A stretch of 38,795 nucleotides of DNA from NCBI GenBank assembly GCA_021734345.1, contig JAIPJC010000017.1, positions 1 to 38,795 of the forward strand, in the 5' to 3' direction. The position numbers were made by a program, and so were the translations under genes. Source of the stretch: Kiritimatiellales bacterium. Its GTDB lineage: Bacteria > Verrucomicrobiota > Kiritimatiellia > Kiritimatiellales > Pontiellaceae. Numbering within the stretch: the stretch's first letter is position 1; every line of letters begins with the position of its first letter. Positions 27,245 to 34,870 of the stretch are shown here, piece after piece. Below the pieces are notes generated by a model that searched no databases, was not told the DNA's origin, and saw nothing but the letters and a program-made list of their open reading frames with translations.

Positions 27245-29134
27245 ATGAGAGAGCTATTGGTTGACACCAAACCTGAATTACTCAAAGAATGGTTTTATTC
27301 AAAGAACAAAGGTATTGCCCCAGAAAAACTGTATACCAACTCATCCGTGAAAGTTTGGTGGCAATGCCAAACGAACGAAAAGCATCAGTGGGAAACGGCT
27401 ATACGTAGAAGAGCTATTGAGGGAAACGGCTGCCCATATTGCAGCGGAAGGCGAGTTTTACCGGAAGATTCATTTGCTGCGAAACATCCCGATATGGCTA
27501 AAGAAGTGCATCCGTCTAAAAATGGAGATTTTGATCCATATAAAGTTGCTCCGTTCAGTAATAAGAAAATATGGTGGCAGTGCCAGAACAATCCTGAGCA
27601 TGTATGGAATGTAGTAATAGGTTCTCGGGTGCGGCACAACTCTGGTTGTCGACAGTGTAGCAATCTAAAAAGCCCAGTCTCGGCAGTTCGTCCCGATCTA
27701 GTCAAAGAATGGCACCCCACCCGTAATAAACTAAAACCCGATGAAGTAACTATTGGCTCAAACATCGACATCTGGTGGCAATGCACTAAAAATCCTGAGC
27801 ACATCTGGAATACCAAGCTTCAAACACGGAGTCGAGGCAATGCCGGAACATGCCCAGAGTGCAAAAAACACCAAAAAGAAAAATCAACGTTAGCGAATTT
27901 CCGCCCAGATCTTATCCCCGAATGGCATCCGACAAGAAATCCAAGGATCGATCCCCACAAAATAACTCATGTTTCATGCAAGAAGATTTGGTGGGTCTGT
28001 AAAACGAATCCTGAACATGAATGGGAAGCAGCAATTCGGAATAGAGCTGTATTGGGCTCTGGTTGTCCACACTGCAGCAATCACGGAAAGCAACCAGCAG
28101 AGGGAAGATCGTTGGCCGAAACTAATCCAGATATTGCAGAGGAATGGCATCCAACCAAAAACGGAGACCTGTCTCCTGCTGATGTGAGTTACGGTAGCGC
28201 AAAAAGGGTTTGGTGGCAGTGTAAAGCAGATTCGTCCCATGAGTGGGAAGCAACTGTTACCAATCGAACCGCTAAAAACTCTGAACACAAATGCCCGTAT
28301 TGTTCCGGGCATTTTGTGACCGTGAAGAACTGCCTCGCAACGCATTTCCGGGATATAGCAAAAGAATGGCACCGAGATAAGAATGGTGACTTAACTCCCG
28401 ATCAAGTTTCCAAGGCAAGTGGCAAGAAGGTTTGGTGGCAATGCCAAAAAAATCCCGACCATGAATGGCAATCCAAAGTAAAAAACCGAACACTACTTAA
28501 AACAGGTTGCCCAGCATGTTTTAGGGATGCCCAAATGCGTCGATTACAAGAGGGCTTACGTGAATCCGCGCAATCTAACGCAGATTTCTTAAAGACATTC
28601 ACTCAATCAATGAAAGCGCTTAGGCGCTTGGCCAAACAGGAACTTCCTCAATATCTTAAACTGCACCAACCACTTTATCGTATGCTGTACACATCCGCAG
28701 TTACTTCAATGGAAACCTACCTGTCAGATGCCTTTACTCAAACCGTTGTCCGAAATGACAAACACATTGAAAAAATGTTACTCACGACCCCTGAGTTCAA
28801 AGAGAAAATCTACTCGCTAGCAGAGGTCGTAGACTGGCACAAGCACACACGATCACGAGTTCAAGAGTATCTGATTAGCATTGTTTGGCACAACATCGGC
28901 AAAGTCTCCCGAATGTATCATGCCGTTCTCGACATCAACTTTCCTGATAAAATGGATTCTATTTATCGTGCGGTCATCTTGCGCCACGACATGGTTCACA
29001 GGAACGGTAGAAATAAAAATGGTTCCTTGCATAAACTAACTTTGCATGATCTTGAATCCTTATTTTCGGACATAGAAACATTTGTCTGTTTTGTGGACGA
29101 GAAACTAAATTTAACGATTCGGGAGGAACATTGA
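27245..29134 (+). CDS. Six-fold zinc-ribbon repeat protein with C-terminal HEPN-like RNase domain
   Basis: A 629-residue protein. Residues 1-425 are six copies of a 65-75-residue zinc-ribbon/treble-clef unit (DUF4379-like): a leading L..E.....N.... block, then K(I/V)WWQC, PEHxW and GCPxC, giving one C-H-C-C metal site per repeat (cysteine pairs near 41/63-66, 113/135-138, 180/203-206, 252/274-277, 326/350-353, 400/422-425). After a helical linker, residues about 475-629 are all-helical and contain RHDMVH (580-585), the Rx4-6H motif of HEPN RNases, in the context ILRHDMVHRNGR. The layout suggests a nucleic-acid sensor array joined to an RNase effector. The gene is much AT-richer than the genes before it. 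A CGGAGG site precedes ATG 27245. It overlaps the next gene by TTGA. Function is inferred. Confidence 0.85.
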   Translation: MRELLVDTKPELLKEWFYSKNKGIAPEKLYTNSSVKVWWQCQTNEKHQWETAIRRRAIEGNGCPYCSGRRVLPEDSFAAKHPDMAKEVHPSKNGDFDPYKVAPFSNKKIWWQCQNNPEHVWNVVIGSRVRHNSGCRQCSNLKSPVSAVRPDLVKEWHPTRNKLKPDEVTIGSNIDIWWQCTKNPEHIWNTKLQTRSRGNAGTCPECKKHQKEKSTLANFRPDLIPEWHPTRNPRIDPHKITHVSCKKIWWVCKTNPEHEWEAAIRNRAVLGSGCPHCSNHGKQPAEGRSLAETNPDIAEEWHPTKNGDLSPADVSYGSAKRVWWQCKADSSHEWEATVTNRTAKNSEHKCPYCSGHFVTVKNCLATHFRDIAKEWHRDKNGDLTPDQVSKASGKKVWWQCQKNPDHEWQSKVKNRTLLKTGCPACFRDAQMRRLQEGLRESAQSNADFLKTFTQSMKALRRLAKQELPQYLKLHQPLYRMLYTSAVTSMETYLSDAFTQTVVRNDKHIEKMLLTTPEFKEKIYSLAEVVDWHKHTRSRVQEYLISIVWHNIGKVSRMYHAVLDINFPDKMDSIYRAVILRHDMVHRNGRNKNGSLHKLTLHDLESLFSDIETFVCFVDEKLNLTIREEH

Positions 29135-29499
29135 TCAAAGGTATTACAAAATTACTCGAAACTGGAGGGAAGCTGGGCAAGCGATACGCATTAAAGGCGG
29201 CGGGCGAGGCGATTGAAAACGTGGTGCCGGGCGGTGACTTGGGAATGGATATCGGCAAGGCCGTTTTGTCGAAGTGGATCGATGGAGATGCGACAGAGGC
29301 TGTGGCGGCGGGGATCAAAGACCTTTCCGACGAGGACTACAACAAGCTGGCGGAATTATTAGTCGATGTTTTGGCGTTGGCGGAAGTTGCGGCGCAGGCG
29401 CGGATGGATGGCGAAATCACGCCGGAAGAAACCGACGCGGTTTTTGATTCCATCGACGAATTGCGGCAGAACGCCGAGGCGGTGCTGGCGGCGTTTTAG
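29131..29499 (+). CDS. Hypothetical 122-residue helical protein
   Basis: I do not recognise this protein. It starts with TTG overlapping the TGA of the HEPN gene, with GGGAGG 5 bases upstream, so translation is coupled. The sequence is Ala/Glu/Asp-rich and helical, with an amphipathic N-terminus (ITKLLETGGKLGKRYALKAAGEA), a Gly-Asp segment (VVPGGDLGMDIG) and a C-terminal ARMDGEITPEETDAVFDSIDEL stretch that loosely resembles an EF-hand or TerB loop. Base composition is GC-rich like the core genome, unlike the AT-rich gene it overlaps. It might be an accessory or immunity partner of the HEPN protein; this is only a guess from position. Confidence 0.7.
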   Translation: MIKGITKLLETGGKLGKRYALKAAGEAIENVVPGGDLGMDIGKAVLSKWIDGDATEAVAAGIKDLSDEDYNKLAELLVDVLALAEVAAQARMDGEITPEETDAVFDSIDELRQNAEAVLAAF

Positions 29500-29760
29500 C
29501 TTGAACCACGAAGCACACGAAACCCCAACATCCTGTCCATCCTGTTGGTCCGGTCAAAAACCTCCGTGCCCTTCCCTTCTTCGTGGCGAAAAAAGGTTCA
29601 TGTTCCAATTCCGAGGAAGCCGCAACGTAGAAGCGATGCCCCCGTCGCTTCATCCCTGAAAGGTACCAAAACATGCGGAACGCGACGAGGGCGTCGCATC
29701 TGCGATCACATACGTGCACTTATCTACAGCCCCGGACGGAGCCGGGGCTGGGATTCATAG
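29500..29760. repeat. Cluster of dispersed palindromic repeats
   Basis: No gene is visible in this spacer. It holds ACCACGAAGCACACGAA and CTTCGTGGCG inverse strings, the ATCCTGTCCATCCTGTT tandem string, and three hairpins: GAAGCGA/TCGCTTC (29630-29651), GCGACG-AGGG-CGTCGC (29682-29697), and CAGCCCCGG-ACGGAG-CCGGGGCTG (29727-29750). The last may also end transcription of the convergent genes. They look like decayed dispersed repeats typical of PVC genomes. Confidence 0.6.
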
Positions 29761-29773
29761 GCAGGCAACCGCA

Positions 29774-30256
29774 TCATCCATTGCTGATGGGAATGCGCTT
29801 GCGCTCGACCTTGGCCTGCCCGGTCTTCGGGAGTGTTAGCGTAAGCACACCATGCTTGAACGTGGCCGTGGCCTTTTCGCGATCAACGGCCGCCTCCAGC
29901 GGGAAGCTGCGTTGGAAACTGCCATAGCTCATTTCGGAGACCTGGTAGTTCCGTTTCTTTTCCTCGCGTTGTTCTTTGCGTTCGCCGCGGATGGTCAGGA
30001 TGTTTTCGTCGAGCGTGACTTCGACATCCTTTTCATCCATGCCGGGCAGCTCGGCGTTCACGCGGATTTCATCGTCGGTTTCCGACACTTCGAACCGGGG
30101 CGATGCCGCTGGCCACCGCCCGCGCAGGCCGAAGCCGTGGCCATACGCATCGAACAGGTCATTGATTTCCCGGTGGAGCAGATCGAACGGACGATCTTCG
30201 CGCCCGAAGCCCAACGACTCGTCGCGCTTCTTCCAAGGAACCAATTTGTTTTTCAT
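29774..30256 (-). CDS. hsp20: Small heat-shock protein (Hsp20/alpha-crystallin), third in the cluster
   Basis: A 160-residue alpha-crystallin-domain chaperone: N-terminal arm with PFDLLHREINDLFDAYGHGFG, then the beta-sandwich (PRFEVSETDDEIRVNAELPGMDEKDVEVTLDENILTIRGER region), the FQRSFPLEAAVDREKATATFKHGVLTLTLPK strand, and the C-terminal ERKRIPI tail with the IxI motif used in oligomer assembly. It binds unfolding proteins without ATP. An AGGAGGTGA site precedes ATG 30256. The three Hsp20 genes are spaced by 22 and 13 bases and are cotranscribed. Confidence 0.96.
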   Translation of the reverse strand: MKNKLVPWKKRDESLGFGREDRPFDLLHREINDLFDAYGHGFGLRGRWPAASPRFEVSETDDEIRVNAELPGMDEKDVEVTLDENILTIRGERKEQREEKKRNYQVSEMSYGSFQRSFPLEAAVDREKATATFKHGVLTLTLPKTGQAKVERKRIPISNG

Positions 30257-30278
30257 GTCGACTCACCTCCTTATGGGT

Positions 30279-30680
30279 TTAGCTTCCGGTTGCGATGGCG
30301 ATCTTCCGCGGCTTGGCCTGCTCGGCCTTCGGCAGCTCGATGTCGAGCACGCCGTTGCGCAGCCGCGCCATGATCTTTTCGCGGTCGATCAACTGCGGAA
30401 TCTTGAACACGCGGCGGAACACGCCGGTTTCATATTCCGAAGAGAGCCGGTCGTAGCCTTCGGGGCGGAACCCGGCCTGATTTCCCGTGATGGCCAGCTC
30501 GTTGTTTTCGAGCGTGATGTCTATCTGCCCTTCCTCGACGCCGGGCATGTCGCACCGCACCAGGATGGCGTCATCCTTTTCGTAGATATCGGCCACCGGC
30601 ACGAACACCGGACCTTCGCGGGTCAACTCGGCATCGCCTTCGCCATATTTCGCGAGACTCTTTTCATTCTTTTCCTTCAT
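30279..30680 (-). CDS. hsp20: Small heat-shock protein (Hsp20), second in the cluster
   Basis: A 133-residue Hsp20 with a short N-terminal arm (KEKNEKSLAKYGEGDAEL) leading directly into the alpha-crystallin domain (PVFVPVADIYEKDDAILVRCDMPGVEEGQIDITLENNELAITG), the VFRRVFKIPQLIDREKIMARLRNGVLDIELPK strand, and a PRKIAIATGS tail carrying the IxI motif. ATG 30680 is chosen because AGGAGG stands 9 bases upstream; a GTG three codons earlier is inside that site. It differs strongly from its two neighbours, so the cluster is not a recent duplication. Confidence 0.95.
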   Translation of the reverse strand: MKEKNEKSLAKYGEGDAELTREGPVFVPVADIYEKDDAILVRCDMPGVEEGQIDITLENNELAITGNQAGFRPEGYDRLSSEYETGVFRRVFKIPQLIDREKIMARLRNGVLDIELPKAEQAKPRKIAIATGS

Positions 30681-30693
30681 GGTGAACACCTCC

Positions 30694-31128
30694 TTAGGAC
30701 GTTTTGATTTCGATGCGTTTTGCCTTGCTGGCTTCGTGGCGCGGCAGGGTTACGGTCAGCACGCCCTTGTCGTACTTGGCGGAAACCTTGTCGCCTTCGA
30801 CCGCGAACGGCAGCCGCACGGTGCGGACGAAACTTCCGGTTCCGCGCTCGCAGCGGTGGCATACGGCCCCTTCCGCCGGCGTGTCGGCTTTGCGTTCGCC
30901 CTTGATCGTCAGCTGGTTGTTGACTACGTTGATGTCGATATCCGCGGCGTCCATGCCGGGAAGCTCGGCAGTCACCACCACGTTTTCACCATTGCCCCAC
31001 ACGTTCAGTGCCGGGTAGCGGGACAAGGATGTTCCGCCGTCGTATCCGTCGAAGAGACGGTTCATTTCCCGTTGAAGAGATCGGAACTCATCGAACGGGC
31101 TCCATGTTCCGTGATCGGTCCAGTACAT
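30694..31128 (-). CDS. hsp20: Small heat-shock protein (Hsp20), first in the cluster
   Basis: A 144-residue Hsp20. N-terminal arm MYWTDHGTWSPFDEFRSLQREMNRLFDGY, then LNVWGNGENVVVTAELPGMDAADIDINVVNNQLTIKGER of the alpha-crystallin domain, FVRTVRLPFAVEGDKVSAKYDKGVLTVTLPR, and a C-terminal AKRIEI tail. The residues between the strands include a CHRC pair, unusual for Hsp20 and possibly redox- or metal-sensitive. ATG 31128 has GGAGTG 9 bases upstream. First gene of the operon; the promoter should lie in 31129-31406. Confidence 0.95.
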   Translation of the reverse strand: MYWTDHGTWSPFDEFRSLQREMNRLFDGYDGGTSLSRYPALNVWGNGENVVVTAELPGMDAADIDINVVNNQLTIKGERKADTPAEGAVCHRCERGTGSFVRTVRLPFAVEGDKVSAKYDKGVLTVTLPRHEASKAKRIEIKTS

Positions 31129-31200
31129 GATATGCACTCCTTTCGTTTCACTCCGGCGCCCATCGCCGGAGCCGGCCTGCACGGCCTTCGACTGCCCATT

Positions 31201-31216
31201 AACAAAAAATGTGCCA
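31201..31216 (-). promoter_or_regulatory. Weak sigma54-like site upstream of the Hsp20 operon
   Basis: On the minus strand TGGCAC-ATTTT-TTGTT resembles a -24/-12 element but has GT instead of GC at -12. It is 73 bases upstream of the first Hsp20 ATG. Nothing else in 31129-31406 looks like a gene; a GCTCCGGCGATGGGCGCCGGAG-type hairpin region lies near 31151-31175. Confidence 0.22.
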
Positions 31217-31406
31217 GCGGGATCCATTCGCATTTAGCATTGTAAATGAATGGCTTAAGAAATATGCCATCCGGATTGTCGTGTGAAAAAACGGCTCAAC
31301 CGGGCGTGGTTTCGGGACAAATTTTACCGGCCGAAATTGTTGATCCTTATGCTCTCGTCCGTTGCGAATCCGCTGTGGTAGAAAGGGCGCAATCAAGGAG
31401 ATTTCA

Positions 31407-31697
31407 ATGAACGAAGAAAACAGAGTGGCGATTGAATACTGCACGAAGTGCAAGTTCATGATGCGGTCGGCATGGATCGCGCAGGAACTACTGCAAACCT
31501 TCGACGGCGACCTGCACGAAGTTGCGCTGCGGCCCAGCGCCGTGCCGGGCATCTGGCAGATCTTCGCCAACGGGAAACTGGTATGGGACCGCAAGACCGA
31601 ACGCGGCATTCCCGAATTGAAGGATCTGAAACGCCGCGTCCGCGATGTCATCGCCCCCGGCAAAAACCTCGGCCACGCCGAAACGGTGGAACCATGA
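31407..31697 (+). CDS. SelT/SelW/SelH (Rdx) family protein, cysteine form
   Basis: A 96-residue thioredoxin-like protein: VAIEYCTKCKFMMRSAWIAQELLQTF carries the CxxC redox motif at the place where animal SelW has CxxU. The following FDGDLHEVALRPSAVPGIWQIFANGKLVWDRKTERGIPELKDLKRRVRD is the normal Rdx core. Rdx proteins are presumed thiol oxidoreductases with no settled substrate. No selenocysteine codon is present. AAGGAG precedes ATG 31407 by 6 bases. It overlaps the next gene by ATGA and so forms an operon with it. Confidence 0.93.
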   Translation: MNEENRVAIEYCTKCKFMMRSAWIAQELLQTFDGDLHEVALRPSAVPGIWQIFANGKLVWDRKTERGIPELKDLKRRVRDVIAPGKNLGHAETVEP

Positions 31698-31966
31698 GCC
31701 CGACCCAATCGACCCTTATGCTGGCGCTGCTGATGGCCGCGCTGACCGGGCACTATCTCAGCCAGAAATCCTTGCTGGCGAAAGGCTGGCTGGCAGTCGA
31801 CCCGCAGCCCCAGATCAAGCGGCTTGGCCTTAACGGAGCCGTGCTCTTTGTGGTGGCGGTGGCTGCGTTGACCACCGCCGACTTCCCCTACGGCCTCGTT
31901 GGAATCCTGCTCTTCATCGAGGCCGCCGTCTGCGTCGCCTTCGCGCGGAAACTACGGAACAAATAA
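31694..31966 (+). CDS. Small two-to-three-helix membrane protein of unknown function
   Basis: A 90-residue protein with hydrophobic segments LMLALLMAALTGHYL (residues 8-22), AVLFVVAVAALTTA (about 49-62) and YGLVGILLFIEAAVCVAFA (about 66-84), and a basic C-terminus RKLRNK. No family is recognised. The ATG overlaps the stop of the SelW-like gene by 4 bases, so its translation is coupled and a shared role in envelope redox chemistry is possible but unproven. CASDH starts 68 bases later with its own ribosome-binding site. Confidence 0.75.
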   Translation: MSPTQSTLMLALLMAALTGHYLSQKSLLAKGWLAVDPQPQIKRLGLNGAVLFVVAVAALTTADFPYGLVGILLFIEAAVCVAFARKLRNK

Positions 31967-32034
31967 CCCCTCGCCTGCTTGCAAATCCGGCAGGTCTGGG
32001 CTATCAGTCCCAAACCTTTTCAAGGAGAAAACCC

Positions 32035-33231
32035 ATGTCCAAAGTTTTGATCATCGGCGCCGGCGGCGTCAGCGGAGTGGTGGTGCACAAGTGCGCGGCG
32101 CTGCCGGAAGTGTTCTCGGAAATCATGCTCGCCAGCCGCACGAAGTCGAAGTGCGATGCGATCGCCGCGCAGCTTAAGCGCCCGATCCAGACCGCGCAGG
32201 TAGATGCCGACAACGTGCCGGAACTCGTTGCGCTGATCAAATCCTTCGGCCCGGAGCTGGTGATCAACGTCGCCCTGCCCTATCAGGATCTGCACATCAT
32301 GGACGCCTGCCTCGAGACCGGCGTGGCCTATCTCGACACGGCCAACTACGAGTCGCCGAACGCCGCCAAGTTCGAATACAAGTGGCAGTGGGCCTACCAC
32401 GACCGCTTCAAAGAAGCCGGACTGATGGCCCTGCTCGGCAGCGGCTTCGACCCCGGCGTCACCTCCGTCTTCTGCACCTACATCCAGAAGCACCATCTCG
32501 ACGAAATCCACACTATCGACATCATCGACGTCAACGCCGGCGACCACGGCTATCCCTTCGCCACCAACTTCAACCCGGAAATCAACCTCCGCGAAGTCAC
32601 CGCCAAGGGCCGCTACTGGGAAAACGGAAAATGGATCGAAACCGCGCCGCTCTCCGTCAAGCATTCCTTTAAGGTGCCGGAAAACATCGGCAACCCGAAC
32701 ATCTACCTGATGTACCACGAGGAACTTGAATCGCTCGCCACCCACATTCCGCACCTGAAGCGCGCCCGCTTCTGGATGAGCTTTGGCGAAAGCTACCTCA
32801 AGCACCTCGAAGTGCTCGGCAACGTCGGCATGACGCGCATCGACGAAGTGGAATTCAACGGCCAAAAGATTGTCCCGCTCCAGTTCCTCAAGGCGCTGCT
32901 GCCCGATCCCGCCTCGCTCGGTCCGCGCACCAAGGGCAAAACCTGGATCGGATGCCAGATCACCGGCCTCAAGAACGGCGAAAAGAAGACCTTCACCATC
33001 TACAACATCTGCGACCATCAGGAGTGCTACCGCGAAGTTCAGTCGCAGGCGATTTCCTACACCACCGGAGTGTCGGCCTTCATCGGTGCGAAGATGATCA
33101 TTGAAAAGAAGTGGGCCGGCAACGGCGTCTTCAACATGGAACAGTTCGATCCCGATCCCTTCATGGACGACCTGAACCAATACGGACTGCCGTGGAAGGT
33201 CGTCGAAGGCCCCGTCATCGATTTGGATTGA
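32035..33231 (+). CDS. Carboxynorspermidine/carboxyspermidine dehydrogenase (saccharopine dehydrogenase family)
   Basis: A 398-residue enzyme of the saccharopine dehydrogenase fold. The N-terminus KVLIIGAGGVSGVVVHKC is the Rossmann NAD(P)-binding glycine loop; LVINVALPYQDLHIMDACLETGVAYLDTANYE and GSGFDPGVTSVFC are family signatures, and CDHQECYREVQSQAISYTTGV fits the CASDH branch. CASDH joins putrescine (or diaminopropane) with aspartate semialdehyde to form carboxyspermidine (or carboxynorspermidine). AAGGAG precedes ATG 32035. The decarboxylase-like gene downstream and speA earlier in the window support a polyamine role. Saccharopine reductase is the main alternative, less likely. Confidence 0.9.
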   Translation: MSKVLIIGAGGVSGVVVHKCAALPEVFSEIMLASRTKSKCDAIAAQLKRPIQTAQVDADNVPELVALIKSFGPELVINVALPYQDLHIMDACLETGVAYLDTANYESPNAAKFEYKWQWAYHDRFKEAGLMALLGSGFDPGVTSVFCTYIQKHHLDEIHTIDIIDVNAGDHGYPFATNFNPEINLREVTAKGRYWENGKWIETAPLSVKHSFKVPENIGNPNIYLMYHEELESLATHIPHLKRARFWMSFGESYLKHLEVLGNVGMTRIDEVEFNGQKIVPLQFLKALLPDPASLGPRTKGKTWIGCQITGLKNGEKKTFTIYNICDHQECYREVQSQAISYTTGVSAFIGAKMIIEKKWAGNGVFNMEQFDPDPFMDDLNQYGLPWKVVEGPVIDLD

Positions 33232-33400
33232 ATCGACCGCAAAGACACCAAGAGAGCGAAGCTATAGCCTTCCAATGTCTGGGAAGATCCATGTAGATCA
33301 GTGTCCATCCGTGGTCGATGATTCCAAGCCCAAAGCCTATGGCCTAAAGCCTTCTTCGCCGCCGACGGTGGCACCCATCAACTTTTTAAACTCTTCGGTA
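33232..33400. repeat. Dispersed repeat remnants between CASDH and the decarboxylase
   Basis: Strings such as ACCGCAAAGACACCAAGAGA, TCCATGTAGATCAGTGTCCA and CCCAAAGCCTATGGCCTAAA fill this spacer. They resemble non-coding dispersed repeats common in PVC genomes (from memory). No gene is visible, although the reading frame of the next gene stays open through part of it. Confidence 0.45.
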
Positions 33401-33433
33401 CACAAATCCCGGGGAAACGAATATGTTGTCGGC

Positions 33434-34576
33434 ATGATTACATTGAACGTGCTGAAACAACTCGGGAAGACACACGGAACGCCGCTGCTGGTGATTGATC
33501 ACAACATCCTGCGCCGGAACTATGCCACCTTCAAGAAACACCTTCCGCGCGTGCAGGCCTACTATGCGGTCAAGGCCAATCCGGATCCCGCCATCGTAAA
33601 GACCCTGTTCGAGGCCGGCTCCAGCTTCGACGTGGCCTCGATGCCGGAATTCAACATTGTGTACGACCTGATCCGGCGCATGCCCGCCAAGCAACGGCAG
33701 GAGTGGATCTGGGACAAGATCATCTACGCGAACCCGATCAAGGCCAACGAGACGCTACAGGAGCTGGATCAATACAAGGCGCTGGTGACATACGATAACC
33801 ATGAGGAGATCAGGAAGATCAAAAAACACGCACCCAACTCGGGGCTGGTCCTGAGGCTGAGCGTTCCCAATACCGGCGCCATGTGCGAGCTCTCGTCGAA
33901 ATGCGGGGCGGCGTCCGGCGAGGCGGTCGATCTGATCCTGGCGGCCGACAAGGCCGGGCTGGTCGTGGAAGGGCTGAGTTTCCATGTGGGCAGCCAGACC
34001 ACCAACTTCGAAAATTTTGTCCAGGCCATCAACCTGGCGGCCGGTGTTTTCGAGGAGGCGCAAAGCCGCGGCTACACGAAAATGAACCTGCTGGATATCG
34101 GCGGCGGATTCCCCGCGCCCTACGACTCAAGCGTGAAGCCCTTCAGCGAACTCGCCCGCAAGATCAACGCCGAACTGAACCGGCTGTTCCCGAAAGACAT
34201 TCAGATTCTGGCCGAACCGGGACGGTTCATGGTGGCAACGGCGGGCACCGCCGTTTCGAAGATCATCGGCAAGGCGGTCCGCAACGGGAAGCTCTGCTAC
34301 TACATCGACGACGGGGTCTACAACACCTTCTCCGGAATCATCTACGACCATTGCAAGTATCCCCTGAAGGCATTCAAAAAAGGGCCGATCGAAATCTGCA
34401 CGGTCTTCGGCCCCACCTGCGATGCGCTCGACGTGCTGTCGATGTCGGACGAACTGCCCTCCAATCTTGTACTGGGCGACCTCGTCTACGGCCGGAACAT
34501 CGGCGCCTACAGCACCGCCTCCGCGACCAGCTTCAACGGATTTTCGCCGGCCAAGGTCGTGCATATCAACCAATAA
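33434..34576 (+). CDS. Ornithine decarboxylase-like PLP enzyme (fold type III)
   Basis: A 380-residue decarboxylase of the eukaryotic-type ODC / lysine-ornithine decarboxylase family. TPLLVIDHNILRRNY opens the barrel, YYAVKANPDP holds PLP Lys47, FHVGSQTTN, LLDIGGGFPAPY and ILAEPGRFMVA are barrel motifs, YYIDDGVYNTFSG carries the catalytic Asp, FGPTCDALDVLS the catalytic Cys, and GAYSTASATSFNGF the C-terminal signature. It most likely makes putrescine from ornithine; decarboxylation of carboxyspermidine is an alternative because CASDH is adjacent and no NspC-type gene is seen. ATG 33434 is chosen as homologous start; upstream in-frame sequence is repeat-derived and there is no strong ribosome-binding site. 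Confidence 0.9.
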   Translation: MITLNVLKQLGKTHGTPLLVIDHNILRRNYATFKKHLPRVQAYYAVKANPDPAIVKTLFEAGSSFDVASMPEFNIVYDLIRRMPAKQRQEWIWDKIIYANPIKANETLQELDQYKALVTYDNHEEIRKIKKHAPNSGLVLRLSVPNTGAMCELSSKCGAASGEAVDLILAADKAGLVVEGLSFHVGSQTTNFENFVQAINLAAGVFEEAQSRGYTKMNLLDIGGGFPAPYDSSVKPFSELARKINAELNRLFPKDIQILAEPGRFMVATAGTAVSKIIGKAVRNGKLCYYIDDGVYNTFSGIIYDHCKYPLKAFKKGPIEICTVFGPTCDALDVLSMSDELPSNLVLGDLVYGRNIGAYSTASATSFNGFSPAKVVHINQ

Positions 34577-34870
34577 ATGGTAGGGCACGACCGCCGGGCG
34601 CGCCGCTTTCCTATCGTTGGAATATCTGCTTCTAGAACCTGGAAAGTCAGGAATTCAAGGACTGACCTGTATGGCTTAAGTGAACGCCATTCCGGACTGA
34701 CCCCGTTCCTTCCCCTAAAGTGAATACCCCTATTATTTTATTATAGGATCCCGTCTCCAAACAGGACTGGCCACTTACTGAAAAAATCGACCGGATATTA
34801 GGTCAATTATTAGCTAAATAATAGCTAAATAATATTGACACATGGCTATATGGTGGGTTAGCTGGCAACC
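34577..34870 (+). promoter_or_regulatory. AT-rich spacer with tandem operator-like repeat before the RHH gene
   Basis: No gene is visible in the 294 bases. GGACTGACC occurs twice (near 34658 and 34692). The unit TAGCTAAATAA is repeated perfectly in tandem (34811-34821, 34822-34832), one helical turn apart, directly before TTGACA (34835-34840). A TAATAT -10 at 34830-34835 overlaps the second unit. This is the likely promoter/operator bound by the RHH protein encoded at 34871. Confidence 0.5.

Noticed and set aside
31407..31697. Selenoprotein reading of the SelW-like gene
   Set aside because: The redox motif is CTKC with ordinary cysteine codons and there is no in-frame TGA.
33434..34576. Naming the decarboxylase nspC because CASDH is adjacent
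   Set aside because: The motifs (YAVKANPDP, YYIDDGVY, FGPTCDALD, GAYSTASATSFNGF) are those of the ODC branch and not of NspC.
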